Assembly (NCBI GenBank): GCA_019449555.1
Contig: JAGRPN010000399.1
Coordinates: 1 to 52,342 of the forward strand
DNA length: 52,342 nucleotides
Source of the DNA: Ramlibacter sp.
GTDB taxonomy: Bacteria > Pseudomonadota > Gammaproteobacteria > Burkholderiales > Burkholderiaceae_C
Direction: 5' to 3'
Within the stretch, counting starts at the first letter, position 1. The number at the start of each line of letters is the position of its first letter. This document shows, one piece after another, positions 26,904 to 36,225 of this stretch. The translations under genes and the position numbers were made by a program. The notes beneath the pieces were generated by a model. It did no database searches. It was not told where the DNA came from and saw nothing but the letters and a program-made list of their open reading frames with translations.

Positions 26904-27790
26904 AGATATTGTTGTTCGGCAAAGGCGGACAGGTCGGCTGGGAGCTGCAACGCAGTCTCGCGCCATTGGGCGAGCTGGTGGCGCTGGACTTCGACAGCAC
27001 GCACTTGTGTGGGAACTTCACCGACCTGGAAGGCCTGGCGGCCACGGTCGCGAAGGTGCGGCCGGACGTGCTGGTCAACGCCGCCGCGCACACCGCTGTG
27101 GACAAGGCCGAGTCCGAACCCGAACTCGCGGGCACCCTCAATGCGCAGGCGCCCGGGGTGCTCGCCGAGGCCGCGCACAAGATCGGCGCGCTGATGGTGC
27201 ACTACTCCACGGACTATGTGTTCGACGGCAGCGGCCGCCGGCGCTGGAAGGAATCGGATGCGCCGGCGCCGCTCAACGTGTATGGCCGCACCAAACTCGA
27301 AGGCGAGCGGCTGATTGCCGACCATTGCCCGGAGCACCTGATTTTTCGCACCAGCTGGGTCTATGCGGCACGCGGCGGCAACTTCGCCAGGACCATGCTG
27401 CGGCTGGCGGGCGAGCGCGAGCAGCTGACGGTGATCGACGACCAGATCGGCGCGCCGACCGGCGCCGAACTGCTGGCCGACGTCACGGCCCACGCGATAC
27501 GGGCCGTGCGCCGCAACCGGGAGCTGGCGGGGCTCTATCACCTGACGGCCGGCGGCGAAACCTCCTGGCACGGCTACGCGCGTTTCGTGATCGAACACGC
27601 CGCCCGCTGCGGTGTCGCATTGAAGGCCGGCGCCGACGCCGTGAAGCCGGTGCCGACCTCCGCGTTTCCCACGCCCGCCGAACGCCCGCGCAACTCGCGG
27701 CTCGACACCTCCCGGCTCGAGGCCGCGTTCGACCTGCGACTGCCGCCGTGGCAGCAAGGCGTCGCGCGCATGCTGACCGAAATCCTGTGA
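26900..27790 (+). CDS. rfbD: dTDP-4-dehydrorhamnose reductase
   Basis: A 296-residue reductase that makes dTDP-L-rhamnose, the last step of the pathway. Motifs are [35 protein letters not shown], the YGRTKLEGE catalytic stretch and [16 protein letters not shown] 26900 is 4-bp overlapped with rfbB. Sequence and length are typical. Confidence 0.97.
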   Translation: MKILLFGKGGQVGWELQRSLAPLGELVALDFDSTHLCGNFTDLEGLAATVAKVRPDVLVNAAAHTAVDKAESEPELAGTLNAQAPGVLAEAAHKIGALMVHYSTDYVFDGSGRRRWKESDAPAPLNVYGRTKLEGERLIADHCPEHLIFRTSWVYAARGGNFARTMLRLAGEREQLTVIDDQIGAPTGAELLADVTAHAIRAVRRNRELAGLYHLTAGGETSWHGYARFVIEHAARCGVALKAGADAVKPVPTSAFPTPAERPRNSRLDTSRLEAAFDLRLPPWQQGVARMLTEIL

Positions 27791-27800
27791 AGCACGAAAA

Positions 27801-28688
27801 ATGACACGACGCAAAGGCATCATCCTCGCGGGCGGTTCCGGCACCCGCTTGCATCCCGCCACCCTCGCGATCAGCAAGCAGCTCCTGCCGGTGTACGACA
27901 AGCCGATGGTGTACTACCCGCTGAGCACGCTCATGCTGGCGGGCATCAGGGACATTCTCGTGATCAGCACGCCCCAGGACACGCCGCGTTTCCAGCAGCT
28001 GCTCGGGGACGGATCGCAGTGGGGAGTGAGCCTGCAGTACGCCGTGCAGGCCAGCCCGGACGGGCTGGCGCAGGCCTTCATCATCGGCGAGCGCTTCGTC
28101 GGCGGCGCGCCCAGCGCCCTGGTGCTCGGCGACAACCTTTTCTACGGGCATGATTTCGTGCACCTGCTGGCCCAGGCCGATGCGCAGGCCGAGGGCGCGA
28201 CCGTCTTCGCGTATCACGTGCAGGATCCGCAACGCTACGGTGTCGTCGCATTCGACGACACCGGCCGCGCCAGCAGCATCGAGGAAAAACCGGCTGCGCC
28301 CAAGAGCAGCTTCGCGGTGACCGGCCTGTATTTCTACGACCATCACGTCGTCGAGATCGCGAAGTCGGTCAAGCCCAGCCCGCGGGGCGAACTCGAGATC
28401 ACGTCCGTGAACCAGGTCTATCTCGAGCAGCGCAACCTGAACGTGCAGATGATGGCGCGCGGCTATGCGTGGCTCGACACCGGCACCCACGACAGCCTGC
28501 TGGAAGCGAGCCAGTACATTGCCACGCTGGAGCACCGTCAGGGGCTGAAGATCGCGTGCCCGGAGGAAATCGCCTGGCGCAACGGCTTCATCACGGGCGA
28601 GCAGCTGCGCAAGATCGCGCAGCCGCTTGCCAAGAGCGGCTACGGCGAGTACCTGTTGCGCCTGCTGGACCAGAAGGGGTTCGCATGA
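27801..28688 (+). CDS. rfbA: Glucose-1-phosphate thymidylyltransferase
   Basis: A 295-residue nucleotidyltransferase that joins dTTP and glucose-1-phosphate, the first step of dTDP-rhamnose synthesis. The N-terminal signature is [14 protein letters not shown], followed by [30 protein letters not shown] with the metal Asp, and the product-binding EEKPAAPKS. It lies 10 bp after rfbD and overlaps rfbC by 4 bp. Confidence 0.98.
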   Translation: MTRRKGIILAGGSGTRLHPATLAISKQLLPVYDKPMVYYPLSTLMLAGIRDILVISTPQDTPRFQQLLGDGSQWGVSLQYAVQASPDGLAQAFIIGERFVGGAPSALVLGDNLFYGHDFVHLLAQADAQAEGATVFAYHVQDPQRYGVVAFDDTGRASSIEEKPAAPKSSFAVTGLYFYDHHVVEIAKSVKPSPRGELEITSVNQVYLEQRNLNVQMMARGYAWLDTGTHDSLLEASQYIATLEHRQGLKIACPEEIAWRNGFITGEQLRKIAQPLAKSGYGEYLLRLLDQKGFA

Positions 28689-29239
28689 AGGCCACGCGCA
28701 CGGCAATTCCCGACGTGGTGGTGTTCGAGCCGAAGGTCTTCGGCGATGCGCGCGGCTTCTTTTTCGAGAGCTTCAACCAGAAGGTGTTCGAGGAGGCGGT
28801 GGGCCGGCCGGCCCGGTTCGTGCAGGACAACCACTCGTCGAGCGCGCGAGGCGTGCTGCGCGGACTGCACTACCAGATCCGCCAGCCGCAGGGCAAGTTG
28901 GTGCGCGTGGTGCGCGGCGAAGTGTTCGACGTGGCCGTGGACCTGCGCCGGTCCTCCGCCACCTTCGGCAAATGGGTGGGCGAGCGGCTCAGCGCGGACA
29001 ACAAACGGCAGCTGTGGATCCCCGAAGGATTCGCCCACGCGTTCGTGGTCCTCACCGAGTCGGCCGAATTCCTCTACAAGACGACGGACTACTACGCACC
29101 CGAATCCGAGCGCTGCGTCCTCTGGAACGACCCGGCGATCGGTATCGACTGGCAGGGCCATGGCCTGACTGGCGCGCCGGTCCTGTCGGCGAAGGACGCG
29201 GTGGGCCTGCCACTCGCGCAGGCTGAAACGTTCGACTGA
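28685..29239 (+). CDS. rfbC: dTDP-4-dehydrorhamnose 3,5-epimerase
   Basis: A 184-residue cupin epimerase of the rhamnose pathway. Signatures are [30 protein letters not shown] with the catalytic His, [19 protein letters not shown], and [15 protein letters not shown] 28685 overlaps the rfbA stop. It is followed 4 bp later by a glycosyltransferase in the same operon, which probably uses the rhamnose donor. Confidence 0.97.
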   Translation: MKATRTAIPDVVVFEPKVFGDARGFFFESFNQKVFEEAVGRPARFVQDNHSSSARGVLRGLHYQIRQPQGKLVRVVRGEVFDVAVDLRRSSATFGKWVGERLSADNKRQLWIPEGFAHAFVVLTESAEFLYKTTDYYAPESERCVLWNDPAIGIDWQGHGLTGAPVLSAKDAVGLPLAQAETFD

Positions 29240-29243
29240 GGCT

Positions 29244-30170
29244 ATGGGCCCGTCGCGCGAGGAGGTGGTCGGCGTCGTAGTCACTTACTTCCCCGAGCTG
29301 TCGGCGTTGCGTGAACTGTTGGCCGCCGCGCGGCCCCAGGTGGCGGCCCTGGTGATCATCGACAACACGCCGGCCGATGCTCCCGCCGCCCGGCGCTGCC
29401 CTCCGATGGACGGCGCCGAAATCGTTTCCCTGGGATTCAATGCCGGCCTCGCCGCGGGCTTGAACCGCGGCTGCGAGTGGGCCCGCGCGCGCGGCGCGAG
29501 CTTCGCCTTGTTGTTCGACCAGGACAGTGTGCCCGCACCCGATATGCTCGAACGCCTCGCGGACGCATGGTCGGCGGCCGGCACCTCGGGCCTGCGTGTG
29601 GCGGCCGCCGGTCCACGGTTCCTCGACGATCGCGGCGCGCGGGTGTTTCCGTTCCTGCGCATGGGGCTCCTGCGCAATCGCGTCGTGGTGCCGCGGCCTT
29701 CGGACGAATTCGTCCGCACCGACATCTTGATCACCTCCGGATGCCTGCTTGCACTCGGCTGCATCGACGAAGTCGGCCCGATGGACGAGAGCCTGTTCAT
29801 CGACAACGTGGACGTCGAGTGGGGGTTCCGGGCCCGCGCGCGAGGGTGGGCCCTGATTGGCGCACCGCAGGCGACGTTGAAACATCGCATCGGGGACGAG
29901 CATGTCGTTGCGCCGCGCTGGGCCCGCCTGCTCGGCAAGGACCGGGCGATCCGCCACGGGCCGCAGCGCCTGTACTACATGACACGCAACCGCATTCGCC
30001 TCTATTGGCTGCCGCACGTGCCGCTGGCGTGGAAGGCGCAGGACTTGCTGCGGCTGCCTGCGAAAATTCTGTTGAGCCTTTGGCTGGCTCAGGACCGAAG
30101 CGGCGTGGCGAGGGCGCTGGCGCGGGGCGTGCTGGACGGTTTGGCGAACCGCGGTGGGGTCATGCGCTGA
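29244..30170 (+). CDS. Rhamnosyltransferase-like glycosyltransferase family 2
   Basis: A 308-residue GT2 enzyme. The nucleotide-sugar fold is visible in VVVTYFPELSALRELLAA, FNAGLAAGLNRGCEWA and the acidic motif FALLFDQDSVP; this DQDS form is typical of rhamnosyltransferases. DNVDVEWGFRARARG follows. As the last gene of the rfbBDAC run it probably transfers rhamnose to the O-antigen. Its end overlaps the convergent glycosyltransferase gene by 11 bp. Confidence 0.88.
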   Translation: MGPSREEVVGVVVTYFPELSALRELLAAARPQVAALVIIDNTPADAPAARRCPPMDGAEIVSLGFNAGLAAGLNRGCEWARARGASFALLFDQDSVPAPDMLERLADAWSAAGTSGLRVAAAGPRFLDDRGARVFPFLRMGLLRNRVVVPRPSDEFVRTDILITSGCLLALGCIDEVGPMDESLFIDNVDVEWGFRARARGWALIGAPQATLKHRIGDEHVVAPRWARLLGKDRAIRHGPQRLYYMTRNRIRLYWLPHVPLAWKAQDLLRLPAKILLSLWLAQDRSGVARALARGVLDGLANRGGVMR

Positions 30171-31338
30171 CGTCGCGCAGCCCCAGCGCGTCCAAGATGC
30201 ATTCGCGCTGGTTGAACCATGCGTACTTCTCGCGCGCATCGGCCCGCGTCCGCTCGGCTCTGGCCTGGTAGAGTTCCATCTCGCCCACGGCCTGCCGGAT
30301 CGCGGCGAGCCATTGGTGGGCCTGCGCGAGGTAGCCGTTCTGTCCATGCCGGATCGCTCGGGCATACGTGTACGTCGGCGAAGCGATGCTCTGGGTCCCC
30401 ACCACCGCTGCTTCAAAATACTTGAGCTCCGACTTGCAGTGCGTGAACACGTTGTGCTGCAGCGGCATCAGGTTGAACTCCACCGAGCCGACCAGGCGCT
30501 GCAGGTTCACCCAATCGTGGAACGGCAGCCGCGCGACCCGCTTGCCGAAGCGCTTCAGCCCCGGGCCGGGCTCGATGTAGCCGACCACGATGACGGCCAG
30601 CCGCGCGTCTTCCTCGAGCGCCGCTTCGAGGGCCTCCGACACCAGCGCGAAGTCCCGATTGTGCGAGGGTGACCCGCTGAAATAGCCCAGGTGGATTTCT
30701 TCGTTGGCCAGCGGCGACAAGCCACGCTTCGCCTCGAACACGCGGTCGGACAGGGCGAGCTGCTCGGCGTTGATGAAATTCGGGACCACCGCGACCGGCA
30801 GATTGGCGAAGCGCGTGATCTGAGCGGCCAGGTGATCGTTCGTAGTCACGGCGCCGTCGCACAGTTTCAAGGTTGCGCCGAGCCGGCTGGTGTAAGCGAA
30901 CCAGTCGTCCCAGACTTGCGGATTCGTGATGTCGAGATCGAGCGTTTTCACCAGCAGGTGCGCGTAGTCCGCGTCGAACACGAGGTCGTCCGTGTCGAAC
31001 AGCACGCGTTTGCCGCGCCTGCGAAACGCGCCCACCAGGTGGTTCACGCGGTGGTCGTAGCGGGTTCGGCAGATCACCAGCAGGTCCGCGAGGTCGGCCA
31101 TCTCCTCCAGCCGGTGCAAGTCGGCCAGGAAGAAATACGCCGCCGAAGTGCCGCTGCCGGGCGAGTTCAGCACATGCACCATGTTGTAGATGCGGTACCT
31201 GAAAGTGCTGTTGTCGGCCTTCTCGTAGAAGTACGCCACGCGCTGGCGCCCGCGGGCGAGGATGCGCAAGCGATCCTGCAGCGGCAGGTGCCATGGATCT
31301 TCGTAGGCGACCGGGCCGATCGACGCAAGCGAGAACAT
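30160..31338 (-). CDS. Glycosyltransferase, GT4-like
   Basis: A 392-residue soluble glycosyltransferase with a GT-B appearance. The N-terminal domain has RVAYFYEKADNSTFRYRIYN and LFDTDDLVFDADYAHL; the C-terminal domain has HLGYFSGSPSHNRDFA, VEFNLMPLQHNVFTHCKSEL and KYFEAAVVG, where the Glu is the usual GT4 donor contact. ATG 31338 was chosen because it overlaps the upstream stop as TGATG. Donor and acceptor are unknown. Confidence 0.82.
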   Translation of the reverse strand: MFSLASIGPVAYEDPWHLPLQDRLRILARGRQRVAYFYEKADNSTFRYRIYNMVHVLNSPGSGTSAAYFFLADLHRLEEMADLADLLVICRTRYDHRVNHLVGAFRRRGKRVLFDTDDLVFDADYAHLLVKTLDLDITNPQVWDDWFAYTSRLGATLKLCDGAVTTNDHLAAQITRFANLPVAVVPNFINAEQLALSDRVFEAKRGLSPLANEEIHLGYFSGSPSHNRDFALVSEALEAALEEDARLAVIVVGYIEPGPGLKRFGKRVARLPFHDWVNLQRLVGSVEFNLMPLQHNVFTHCKSELKYFEAAVVGTQSIASPTYTYARAIRHGQNGYLAQAHQWLAAIRQAVGEMELYQARAERTRADAREKYAWFNQRECILDALGLRDVSA

Positions 31339-32660
31339 CAGTGCATGCCGCGGACGTGCTCGAGCACCCCCGCGAACGATTCCTTCCAGTCGGCACCCAG
31401 GCGGTTGGCGCGATAGTTCTCGCTGCGCCGGGTCGCATCCGTGGCGAGTCGCACGCCTTCGGCCATGGCCCGCAGCATGGCTTCCAGCTCGGGGTCGCCG
31501 CAAATGATGTTCCCGCTGTAGCCGCTCAGGTCCTGTTTGTTGCCGAACCGGTTCGTCACCACCACGGCGCCGCTGGCCGCGAGGTCGAATGGCGGGTAAC
31601 TCGGATGCGGCGTGTACATCAGGCACAGCGCCAGGTCGGTCTGGCCGGCCAGCGCCGCATACTCGGTCCAGCTGAGGTTTTCCTGCGCATTCGGGCTATA
31701 CCGGCCATCGTCGAACCTGAGTTTCGGGATATCCTTGCCGACCAGGACCAGGTCCCATTGCTCCAGGTCGATGATGCCCCGCGTGATGGCCGCCTCGATG
31801 ATCTCGATCCCGAAGAAGAACAGGTTGCGCACGTTGTTCGGCCTGGCGTAGAACATCAGGATCCGCTTGGCGCCCTGCGCGCGCTCTCGCGGGTGGAACA
31901 CCTGGTGCGGAAACGACGGCTCGAACCAGATGCCGCGGGTCGCGATGTTCGGCAGGCCCGATGCGACGAGGTGCTCGAACAGCAGCCGCGTGTTGATGAC
32001 GAAACGGATGTCACGGTTGGCCAGGATGCGCGAGCAGCGCAGGTGCTCGTCGCCGTGCGCATAGAACATGCGCTCGTCTTCCTGCAGCAGATAGACGATG
32101 AATTCGCTGCGCACGCTCGCCACTGTCGCCGCGGTCGTCCACCAGGAAGTCGTGATGAACAGCTCCCGTTCGAAGAAGTCGATTTCGTAATTGGCGTCGT
32201 AGAACGGCGCGTAAGCGAATTCAACGTCGCGGGTCAACGTGATGCCGTAGGTATCCAGCACGGTTTCCAGCCCGGCGGGGTGGGCCTTCTCGGTACGCGT
32301 GACGATCCTCAAGCGCGCGCCCGACGCCTCGGCCAGTAGTGCCGCCATGATGATGGCCGTGCCGACTCCGCCGTAGAGGCTGCCGCGGTTGATGCTGTCC
32401 GTCACGACGCTCACCCGCGCGGTATCGCCGGGCGGCACCGAGAAAAGGCGCAGCGGCGCGCACATCTGGGCCTGCTTGCGGGCGAGTTCCCCGGCATTCA
32501 CCCAGCCGCGGTCATCGGCCACCGGCATGCCGGCCGCCACGGTGTAACCGGGGCCGAGGATCTTTCGAGTCAGTCTTGCCAGCGACTCACGAATGAGTTG
32601 TCGTGTGCCGTGGGTTCGCCAGTAACGCCGGGCTCGATGGAGCGCTGAGAAAGGGGACAT
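31338..32660 (-). CDS. WsaF-like rhamnosyltransferase (GT4)
   Basis: A 440-residue protein resembling the WsaF family: RVSVVTDSINRGSLYGGVGT, EYLLQ-like IVYLLQEDERMFYAHGDE, NTRLLFEHL, KRILMFYARPNNVRNLF and LCLMYTPHPSYPPFDLAASG. WsaF acts as a dTDP-rhamnose transferase on S-layer glycans, so rhamnose from rfbBDAC is a natural donor. It overlaps the next gene by 1 nt and is 33 bp after the PIG-L fusion gene. Confidence 0.85.
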   Translation of the reverse strand: MSPFSALHRARRYWRTHGTRQLIRESLARLTRKILGPGYTVAAGMPVADDRGWVNAGELARKQAQMCAPLRLFSVPPGDTARVSVVTDSINRGSLYGGVGTAIIMAALLAEASGARLRIVTRTEKAHPAGLETVLDTYGITLTRDVEFAYAPFYDANYEIDFFERELFITTSWWTTAATVASVRSEFIVYLLQEDERMFYAHGDEHLRCSRILANRDIRFVINTRLLFEHLVASGLPNIATRGIWFEPSFPHQVFHPRERAQGAKRILMFYARPNNVRNLFFFGIEIIEAAITRGIIDLEQWDLVLVGKDIPKLRFDDGRYSPNAQENLSWTEYAALAGQTDLALCLMYTPHPSYPPFDLAASGAVVVTNRFGNKQDLSGYSGNIICGDPELEAMLRAMAEGVRLATDATRRSENYRANRLGADWKESFAGVLEHVRGMH

Positions 32661-32693
32661 GGGTCGGGGATACGATTCCGTCTGGGACAGGTC

Positions 32694-34496
32694 TCAGGCC
32701 CTGGGCTTGAGCTTGGAAGATAACCAGCGCAGGGGGGCGGTTACGCGCCAGCTGGTGCTGCGAAGGAAATCGTCGATCCTGGCCTGCCGCTCGTCGGCGA
32801 GCTGCCGTTGTGCCTGGGCGACGCGCTGTTGTTCGGCGAGCTGCTGCGAATGATCGCCGATCAGTTGCATCTGCCGCGTGATCGCCTCGGATTGCTCGGC
32901 GATGACGTGCGTGCGTTGCGCGATGAGATGCGTTTGCTCGGACGTCTCCTGCACGAGCCTTGCGATCGTGCGAGCATGTTCCGCGAGCAGGCCCTGCAAC
33001 TCGTCGAGCGTGTCCCTCGCAGATGCCAGCTCGACTTCGAGGTCGCTGCACGACCACGCGCGCTGCATCAGCGCCGCACCTTGTCCCGCCGACCAGGCCG
33101 CCTGCCATTTCTCGTAGATCCGCTGGGTGGGCGCGCCCTGCGGCCCGCTGTCTTCGTGCACCCCGGAGCTCGGGTGGATCCGGTAGGCCGCGCTGATGCC
33201 GGGCAGGTGGACCATGGCGCCTTGCCGCGCGACCTGGAGCCAGAAGTCCCAATCTTCGAACCGATCCAGCGCCTCGTCGAAACGGCAGCCTTGCGCCACC
33301 AGTTCCTTGCGAAACAGCACCGCCTGGATGGGCGTGAGGTTGCCTGCGAGCTGGCGGATGCCGTCGAACGGCAGATCGAACGTCTGCCCCAGCATCACGC
33401 CGTCGGACGACGCGAGGGCGACCCCGGTGTAAACGGCCGGGGCGTGCGGCTGCCGCTGCAAGACATGCGCCAGGCGCGCAACGTGCCCGGGCATCAGCCA
33501 GTCGTCGTCGTCGAGGAACAGGAGGTACTCGCCGCGCGCTTGCGCCAACGCCTTGTTGGCGGCGCGGCTGCGCGGCAGGCCTTCGTCGGTGAGCACTAGC
33601 CGCAGCGGAAAGCGGCCGCAGCGTTCGGACAGGGGGCGGTGGCCCGGCTGCGCGGCGACCACCACCACTTCGATGTTCGGGTACGTCTGCAGCGCGACGG
33701 AGTCCAGCGCCTCGGCCAGCAGTTCGCGATCGACGCTGCGCACCAGGATGGAGACCAGCGGGCCGACCGGTTGGGCGGCCGCCGGCGAGGGCGCGCCGCC
33801 CAGCGAGACCGGCACCGCAGCCAACGCTTCGGCGAGGCCGCTGTCTAGGTCGGCCGCGGAAAGCAGCAGGTAGGCTTCGGCCGCCGCGACTGCGGCTGGC
33901 AGGGAGTAGCTGCGGTACTCGTTCAGGGCGCGGATCTGGCGGGCGTAGTCCTGGTAGCCGAGCTGCGAGGCGAAGCACTGCATCGCGCGCGCCTTGGTTT
34001 CGGCCGAAGCCGAGATGTCCAGCAGCAGGTTGGGCCGCAGCGGCGCGCCGACTTCGTAGTAAGCGAGTCGAACTCCGCTGCGGCGTGCCGCCTCGGCGGC
34101 AATCGCGGCCCCCTGGCGGTGATCAGGATGGAGTTCCCACGGGGAAGGCGCATACAGGAGATCGGCGCCGCAGTCGGCCAATGCCTGCATGACCCGCTGC
34201 ACCACGCCATCGTCATAACGCAACCCGCGGTCCGGGTAGGACCAGAATTCAGGCTGGCCGTAACCGAGGATATCGGCCGCCGCGCGACTTTCCTGCACGC
34301 GCTGCGACGGTTCCCCATGGGCGGCTCCGTCGGTGAGGACGACTACGCGGACCGGCACGCCCGCCGCCACGTGGGCGGCGATGGCCCCGGCGCATCCGAA
34401 CACCTCGTCGTCCGCATGCGGGGCCAGCACCAGGGCACCACGCGCGGCGATTGCGCTGACGGCTTGGTATGGAACGAGATCGCTTTCCAGGGGCAC
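32694..34496 (-). CDS. PIG-L deacetylase - GT2 glycosyltransferase fusion with coiled-coil tail
   Basis: A 600-residue three-part protein. Residues 20-195 are a PIG-L/LmbE zinc deacetylase (PHADDE with His27, Asp29, Asp30; HPDH at 123-126), which removes acetyl groups from N-acetylglucosamine-like sugars. Residues 245-450 are a GT2 domain (SILVRSVDRELL, LFLDDDDW at 327-333, EDWDFWLQVARQG). Residues about 480-575 form a Gln-rich coiled coil (SEAITRQMQLIGDHSQQLAE) ending STSWRVTAPLRWL, as in many large O-antigen transferases. The start is GTG 34496; an in-frame stop lies just upstream. Coupled deacetylation and sugar transfer is inferred. Confidence 0.88.
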   Translation of the reverse strand: MPLESDLVPYQAVSAIAARGALVLAPHADDEVFGCAGAIAAHVAAGVPVRVVVLTDGAAHGEPSQRVQESRAAADILGYGQPEFWSYPDRGLRYDDGVVQRVMQALADCGADLLYAPSPWELHPDHRQGAAIAAEAARRSGVRLAYYEVGAPLRPNLLLDISASAETKARAMQCFASQLGYQDYARQIRALNEYRSYSLPAAVAAAEAYLLLSAADLDSGLAEALAAVPVSLGGAPSPAAAQPVGPLVSILVRSVDRELLAEALDSVALQTYPNIEVVVVAAQPGHRPLSERCGRFPLRLVLTDEGLPRSRAANKALAQARGEYLLFLDDDDWLMPGHVARLAHVLQRQPHAPAVYTGVALASSDGVMLGQTFDLPFDGIRQLAGNLTPIQAVLFRKELVAQGCRFDEALDRFEDWDFWLQVARQGAMVHLPGISAAYRIHPSSGVHEDSGPQGAPTQRIYEKWQAAWSAGQGAALMQRAWSCSDLEVELASARDTLDELQGLLAEHARTIARLVQETSEQTHLIAQRTHVIAEQSEAITRQMQLIGDHSQQLAEQQRVAQAQRQLADERQARIDDFLRSTSWRVTAPLRWLSSKLKPRA

Positions 34497-34524
34497 GCGC
34501 TTTCATCCGATGGTTGCAAAACGG

Positions 34525-35874
34525 TCAATGATAGCGGGCCAGCATCGTCGTCACCAGGCTATAGAGCGACACGCCGGCGAACGCCGCGAGCAGGGTGAAC
34601 GTCGCTGCTTGAATCGGCCGGCGGCGCGTCGGGGCGCCGATCGCGTACGCGAGCATGATCGCCGGCACGATGAAATAACGGCCCTGGACGCCTTCGACCA
34701 CTGCAGCGGGATGCGGCGTCCAGGTGACGAGCAGCGCCAGGAACACGAGCAGGGCGCAGGCTGCCGCGGCCAGCGCGAGGAGCAAGCGCGCGAGCCACGC
34801 TTCGCGCAGCCTGGCGCCGGGCACCGACGCCGCGGCACAAAGCGCGAGGCCGATCCACAGAGCGGGATAAGCCGGCTCGGGCAGCATCGTGTCCAGCCAT
34901 CCCAGCACGCCGATGAAGGTATCGCTGTAGAACGGGCCGAGCTTGGAGTCGGCGAGCGACGCGGCCACGACTTCGAAAAACGCCAGCGGATGCGCCGCAT
35001 ACTGCATCAGCAGCTGGCCCGTGCTGTCGGCGCGCTGTATGCGCAGATCCACCGTATGCGACAGCGCGTAAGCCACCCAGGCGAGTGACAGCAGCGTGGC
35101 CGCGACGCCCAGGAACGCATCGCGGCGGGAGCGGCGCACCCAGGCGACGAAGAAAGGCATGCCCAGCAGCGGGAATAACTGGATGCGCGTCGTTGCCAAC
35201 AGCGTCACGCAAACGGCGAGCAGCCATGCCCGCCCGGGCGGCCACTCGTTGCCGCGCGACACACCGATCCAGAAGACACTGAGCGCGAGCACAGCCAGGG
35301 AGGTCGTCAGTCCGTCCAGCGTGGGCGAGAGGAGCTGGAACAGCGTCATCGGCAGCAGCAGCAGCGCGATGGCCAAAGCAGGCGGCCGCATGATGCGCCA
35401 GGCCGCCGCCAGCAGGCCGACGCACGACAGCAGGAGCGCCAGCCTCACCAGGCGATAAGTGTCGGCCACCGTGAGCCCGAGGACACGGCCGGCCAGCAGT
35501 CCGGCGGCGTGCGGCACATAGACCAGCGGCATGTAGTAACCGGTACCTGCCACCGGGAAGAAGTGCTCGTTGCTGCTCCAGCGCAGCGATTCCGCTGCCG
35601 CACGACGCGCGGGGTCCAGAGGCCCCTGCGCGCTGCGTGCCGTCGTCGAGAGGTACGCATTGACGAAATACAGCAGCGACCGGTCCACCTGTCCGCCGGA
35701 GCTCATGCCGGCCGGCGTCGACAGCGTGATCTCTCCCTTCGAGACGAGATAGGCGCGCAGGATGTGGCTGTGCTCGTCGGGCGACTGCATCGGGGGGATC
35801 ATGGCGCTCAGCCCCACCGCGGCCACGAGCACCAGCAGCCACGCACCGATCGTCGATGCCCAGACCCGTCTCAT
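34525..35874 (-). CDS. DUF2142 polytopic membrane protein (GT-C-like)
   Basis: A 449-residue integral membrane protein with about ten to twelve hydrophobic segments. The first periplasmic loop carries PPMQSPDEHSHILRAYLVSK, the DUF2142 signature; acidic residues there are typical of GT-C glycosyltransferases using polyprenyl-linked sugars. The ATG overlaps the small flippase stop by 4 bp. With the two upstream genes it makes a Gtr-like set, so addition of side-branch sugar to O-antigen in the periplasm is plausible. Confidence 0.85.
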   Translation of the reverse strand: MRRVWASTIGAWLLVLVAAVGLSAMIPPMQSPDEHSHILRAYLVSKGEITLSTPAGMSSGGQVDRSLLYFVNAYLSTTARSAQGPLDPARRAAAESLRWSSNEHFFPVAGTGYYMPLVYVPHAAGLLAGRVLGLTVADTYRLVRLALLLSCVGLLAAAWRIMRPPALAIALLLLPMTLFQLLSPTLDGLTTSLAVLALSVFWIGVSRGNEWPPGRAWLLAVCVTLLATTRIQLFPLLGMPFFVAWVRRSRRDAFLGVAATLLSLAWVAYALSHTVDLRIQRADSTGQLLMQYAAHPLAFFEVVAASLADSKLGPFYSDTFIGVLGWLDTMLPEPAYPALWIGLALCAAASVPGARLREAWLARLLLALAAAACALLVFLALLVTWTPHPAAVVEGVQGRYFIVPAIMLAYAIGAPTRRRPIQAATFTLLAAFAGVSLYSLVTTMLARYH

Positions 35875-36221
35875 TCGAGCCCGGAAATCCAGACGCCGAC
35901 GAAAATGACGCCTGCGCCTGCCAGCGTCTGCCACCGCAGCGGCTCGCCCAGCACCCAATGCGCCATCAGCGGCACGAGGACGAAAGCCAGCGCGACGAAG
36001 GGATACGCCACGTGCAGCGGTACCTGCCGAAGCAGCGCCACCCACATCCCGGTGGCGAGTGCGTACACGACGAGCGCCGCGATGAGGTACGGGTTGAAGA
36101 CGACCTGGCGAAGGAGCGAGTCGCTGCCGTCGAGTCCGCGCGCCGCGAGCTTGAACAGCACCTGCCCGATGGACAGGGCGAGCACGTTGAGCGCCAGCAG
36201 TACCGCGTTTTGAAGCGACAC
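35871..36221 (-). CDS. Small EamA/SMR-type transporter (ArnE/F- or GtrA-like flippase)
   Basis: A 116-residue protein with four transmembrane helices (LLALNVLALSIGQVLFKLAA, YLIAALVVYALATGMWVALL, PLHVAYPFVALAFVLVPL and TLAGAGVIFVGVWI). It resembles the ArnE/ArnF subunits that flip lipid-linked aminoarabinose. The start is GTG 36221, 4 bp after the glycosyltransferase stop. It probably flips the polyprenyl-phosphate sugar made by that enzyme. Confidence 0.82.
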   Translation of the reverse strand: MSLQNAVLLALNVLALSIGQVLFKLAARGLDGSDSLLRQVVFNPYLIAALVVYALATGMWVALLRQVPLHVAYPFVALAFVLVPLMAHWVLGEPLRWQTLAGAGVIFVGVWISGLE

Positions 36222-36225
36222 GGCG

